Origin: Paenibacillus wynnii | GTDB lineage: Bacteria > Bacillota > Bacilli > Paenibacillales > Paenibacillaceae | Reading direction: 5' to 3' | Assembly: GCF_000757885.1 (NCBI RefSeq) | Contig: NZ_JQCR01000003.1 | Span: forward strand, 558,001 to 622,000 | DNA length: 64,000 nt | Shown: in pieces, positions 62,853 to 64,000 of the stretch | Position numbering within the stretch: the stretch's first letter is position 1 | Layout: the number at the start of each line of letters is the position of its first letter | Translations under genes and position numbers: made by a program | The notes under the pieces: model-generated | Databases searched by the model: none | The model's input: the letters and a program-made list of their open reading frames with translations, nothing else | Told to the model about the DNA's origin: nothing

Positions 62853-64000
62853 ATGCGAATCATCAGAAATAATAAGAACGCTTACAAAAACTCGAACATC
62901 TTTAATAAAATGATTTTGCTAATCTCCTTTATGCTGCTTCTCTCCTTTCTCTTCTCCTTAACCGTGCTTCAATATGTGTATCGTATTTATGACAAACAGA
63001 TTTATGAAAAGGCCTCAGAGGTGCTTGGGATGTCTTCTATAAGTATTGAACGCGAGTTGAAGGAGCTGGAGCAGCTATCGTATACGGTGGTCACTGACGA
63101 GCAAATTCAACAGTGCCTGCGCCAATTGCAAAATAATCCTACTCCTTATGAAAGACAGCTTCTTAATAACAAAATTATTAATAGGTTAGTAGCCTTTGCC
63201 GGCGCGGAGAAATACGTCTATTCCATGATGCTGATGGATGTGAATGAGGGGGTTATGACCGCTGGCAATAGAGAGGGAGTAGCGATATCTCTTCAGAATC
63301 AATTAAAGACACTGGCGATTGATGCTAAAGGAAGCAATACTTGGCTAACGCAAGGCAGTAATAACTCTCTATTGGCTGTTCGACAAATTAAGTCTTATAC
63401 CGGTTCGACGTTTACGTTAGACAACCTAGGTACTCTAGTCATCCGTATTAGGATTGACCGGATTATTGCGGATAGTACGGATCTTGCCACAAGTAACGGA
63501 CAGCTTATTATAGCCGACGCCGAAAGCGGGCTGGCTATTTACCCGAAGGCTCCGATACTTGAACCGCAGGAGCTGTCGGAGGAGGTAAGGCGTCCGGATG
63601 CCTATCGCACTGCGAGCTATGAAGGGGGGACCTATTTCGTAGCTAAAACGAATTCATCGTACATGGAATGGACGTATATCAATGCCACTCCTTTTAACGA
63701 GATATTCAAACAAATCAATCTGGTTAAGCGACTGGTAGTTTTAATTTTTGCTTTCATACTTTTACTGGGATTAATCCTGGGTTACCGCCTAGCCCGCAGC
63801 ATCGTCCGTCCTATTAGTAAATTGACTCAAAAGATGAGGCAGATTGAGAAGGGGGATCTGGACAACTTGGAGGAACAAGCTCTGGGGTTGGTCTCCCAAA
63901 CGGCACAGGATGAGGTAAGCCAGCTGAATAGGACCTTCAAGATGATGATTCGCAGAATCCGAGAACTTATCGACGAGAACTATGCAAAACAGCTTGTAAT
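62853..64000 (+). CDS. Sensor histidine kinase (YesM type), N-terminal part
   Basis: The frame is open from ATG 62853 to the window end (382 codons); the stop lies beyond. There is a membrane helix at about 20-43 and an extracytoplasmic cache-like region (about 45-285). A second helix lies at about 291-312, and a HAMP domain starts in RLARSIVRPISKLTQKM with the typical KGDL. The order TM-sensor-TM-HAMP fits the YesM/LytS class that pairs with AraC-type regulators in Paenibacillus and often senses sugars. The kinase domain is not in the window, so the class is inferred. AGAGTGGA precedes the ATG. Confidence 0.85.
   Translation, partial: MRIIRNNKNAYKNSNIFNKMILLISFMLLLSFLFSLTVLQYVYRIYDKQIYEKASEVLGMSSISIERELKELEQLSYTVVTDEQIQQCLRQLQNNPTPYERQLLNNKIINRLVAFAGAEKYVYSMMLMDVNEGVMTAGNREGVAISLQNQLKTLAIDAKGSNTWLTQGSNNSLLAVRQIKSYTGSTFTLDNLGTLVIRIRIDRIIADSTDLATSNGQLIIADAESGLAIYPKAPILEPQELSEEVRRPDAYRTASYEGGTYFVAKTNSSYMEWTYINATPFNEIFKQINLVKRLVVLIFAFILLLGLILGYRLARSIVRPISKLTQKMRQIEKGDLDNLEEQALGLVSQTAQDEVSQLNRTFKMMIRRIRELIDENYAKQLV

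Noticed and set aside
1..64000. Search for mobile elements, CRISPR arrays, tRNA and rRNA genes
   Set aside because: No transposase, integrase, regularly spaced repeats, cloverleaf sequence or rRNA segment could be recognised anywhere in the window.

Overview
The window is a stretch of chromosome from an endospore-forming member of the Bacillales, most likely Paenibacillus. The evidence is the gene content (SpoVM, a SpoVIF-like protein, a gerA-type cluster, RemA, YlbF/YlbG), strong AGGAGG-type ribosome binding sites, firmicute RNA leaders (a tyrosine T-box and an S4 leader), and blocks of gene order shared with Bacillus subtilis. I see no tRNA, rRNA, CRISPR array, insertion sequence or prophage. 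The genus call is inference from protein resemblance remembered without a search.

Region 1 (1-11600): the 3' end of mtnN, then a divergent acuA/acsA pair (acetyl-CoA synthetase and its lysine acetyltransferase) with a CcpA-type cre site between them. Next come a class A penicillin-binding protein with a fibronectin III tail, tyrS behind a complete T-box leader, rpsD behind its probable autoregulatory leader, a cytosolic GAF-GGDEF diguanylate cyclase (DgcP-like), and a lipoprotein of unknown function preceded by an 11-codon upstream ORF.

Region 2 (11600-25990): metabolic and envelope genes: an M29 aminopeptidase, an HPr-like protein without the His15 loop, ylaN, a Ca2+/H+ antiporter, an Asp23-family protein, ftsW, a YugN-like protein, an M20 amidohydrolase and a CBS-pair protein. 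A probable operon follows that joins an XPB-type helicase and an uncharacterised partner protein to ylbF and ylbG. After it come an unknown gene, a LysR regulator and a PHP phosphoesterase.

Region 3 (26000-58440): this follows the B. subtilis yloA-recG block: rqcH, Ca2+ ATPase, [insert], yicC-type RNase, remA, gmk, rpoZ, coaBC, priA, def, fmt, rsmB, rlmN, prpC, prkC, rsgA, rpe, spoVM, rpmB, fakA, degV, recG. It covers translation initiation and quality control, nucleotide and CoA synthesis, replication restart, and Ser/Thr phosphosignalling. The insert (30900-37600) holds dapF, a gerA-type germinant receptor cluster whose A gene has lost its 5' part and carries an in-frame stop, a small antisense-overlapping membrane gene, and a fused homocysteine methyltransferase/methylene-THF reductase. 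SpoVM (26 codons) is present and intact.

Region 4 (58450-64000): an NlpC/P60 cell-wall lipoprotein, a three-gene ABC importer of the TrpXYZ type behind a leader with a hairpin, and the first 382 codons of a HAMP-containing sensor kinase that runs off the window.

Most genes lie on the + strand and sit in tightly packed operons with overlapping starts and stops. Terminators between convergent genes are usually bidirectional. The least explained items are the XPB-partner-YlbF-YlbG operon, the apparently permuted HPr-like protein, the decayed germination cluster, and the orphan genes at 10740 and 23601.
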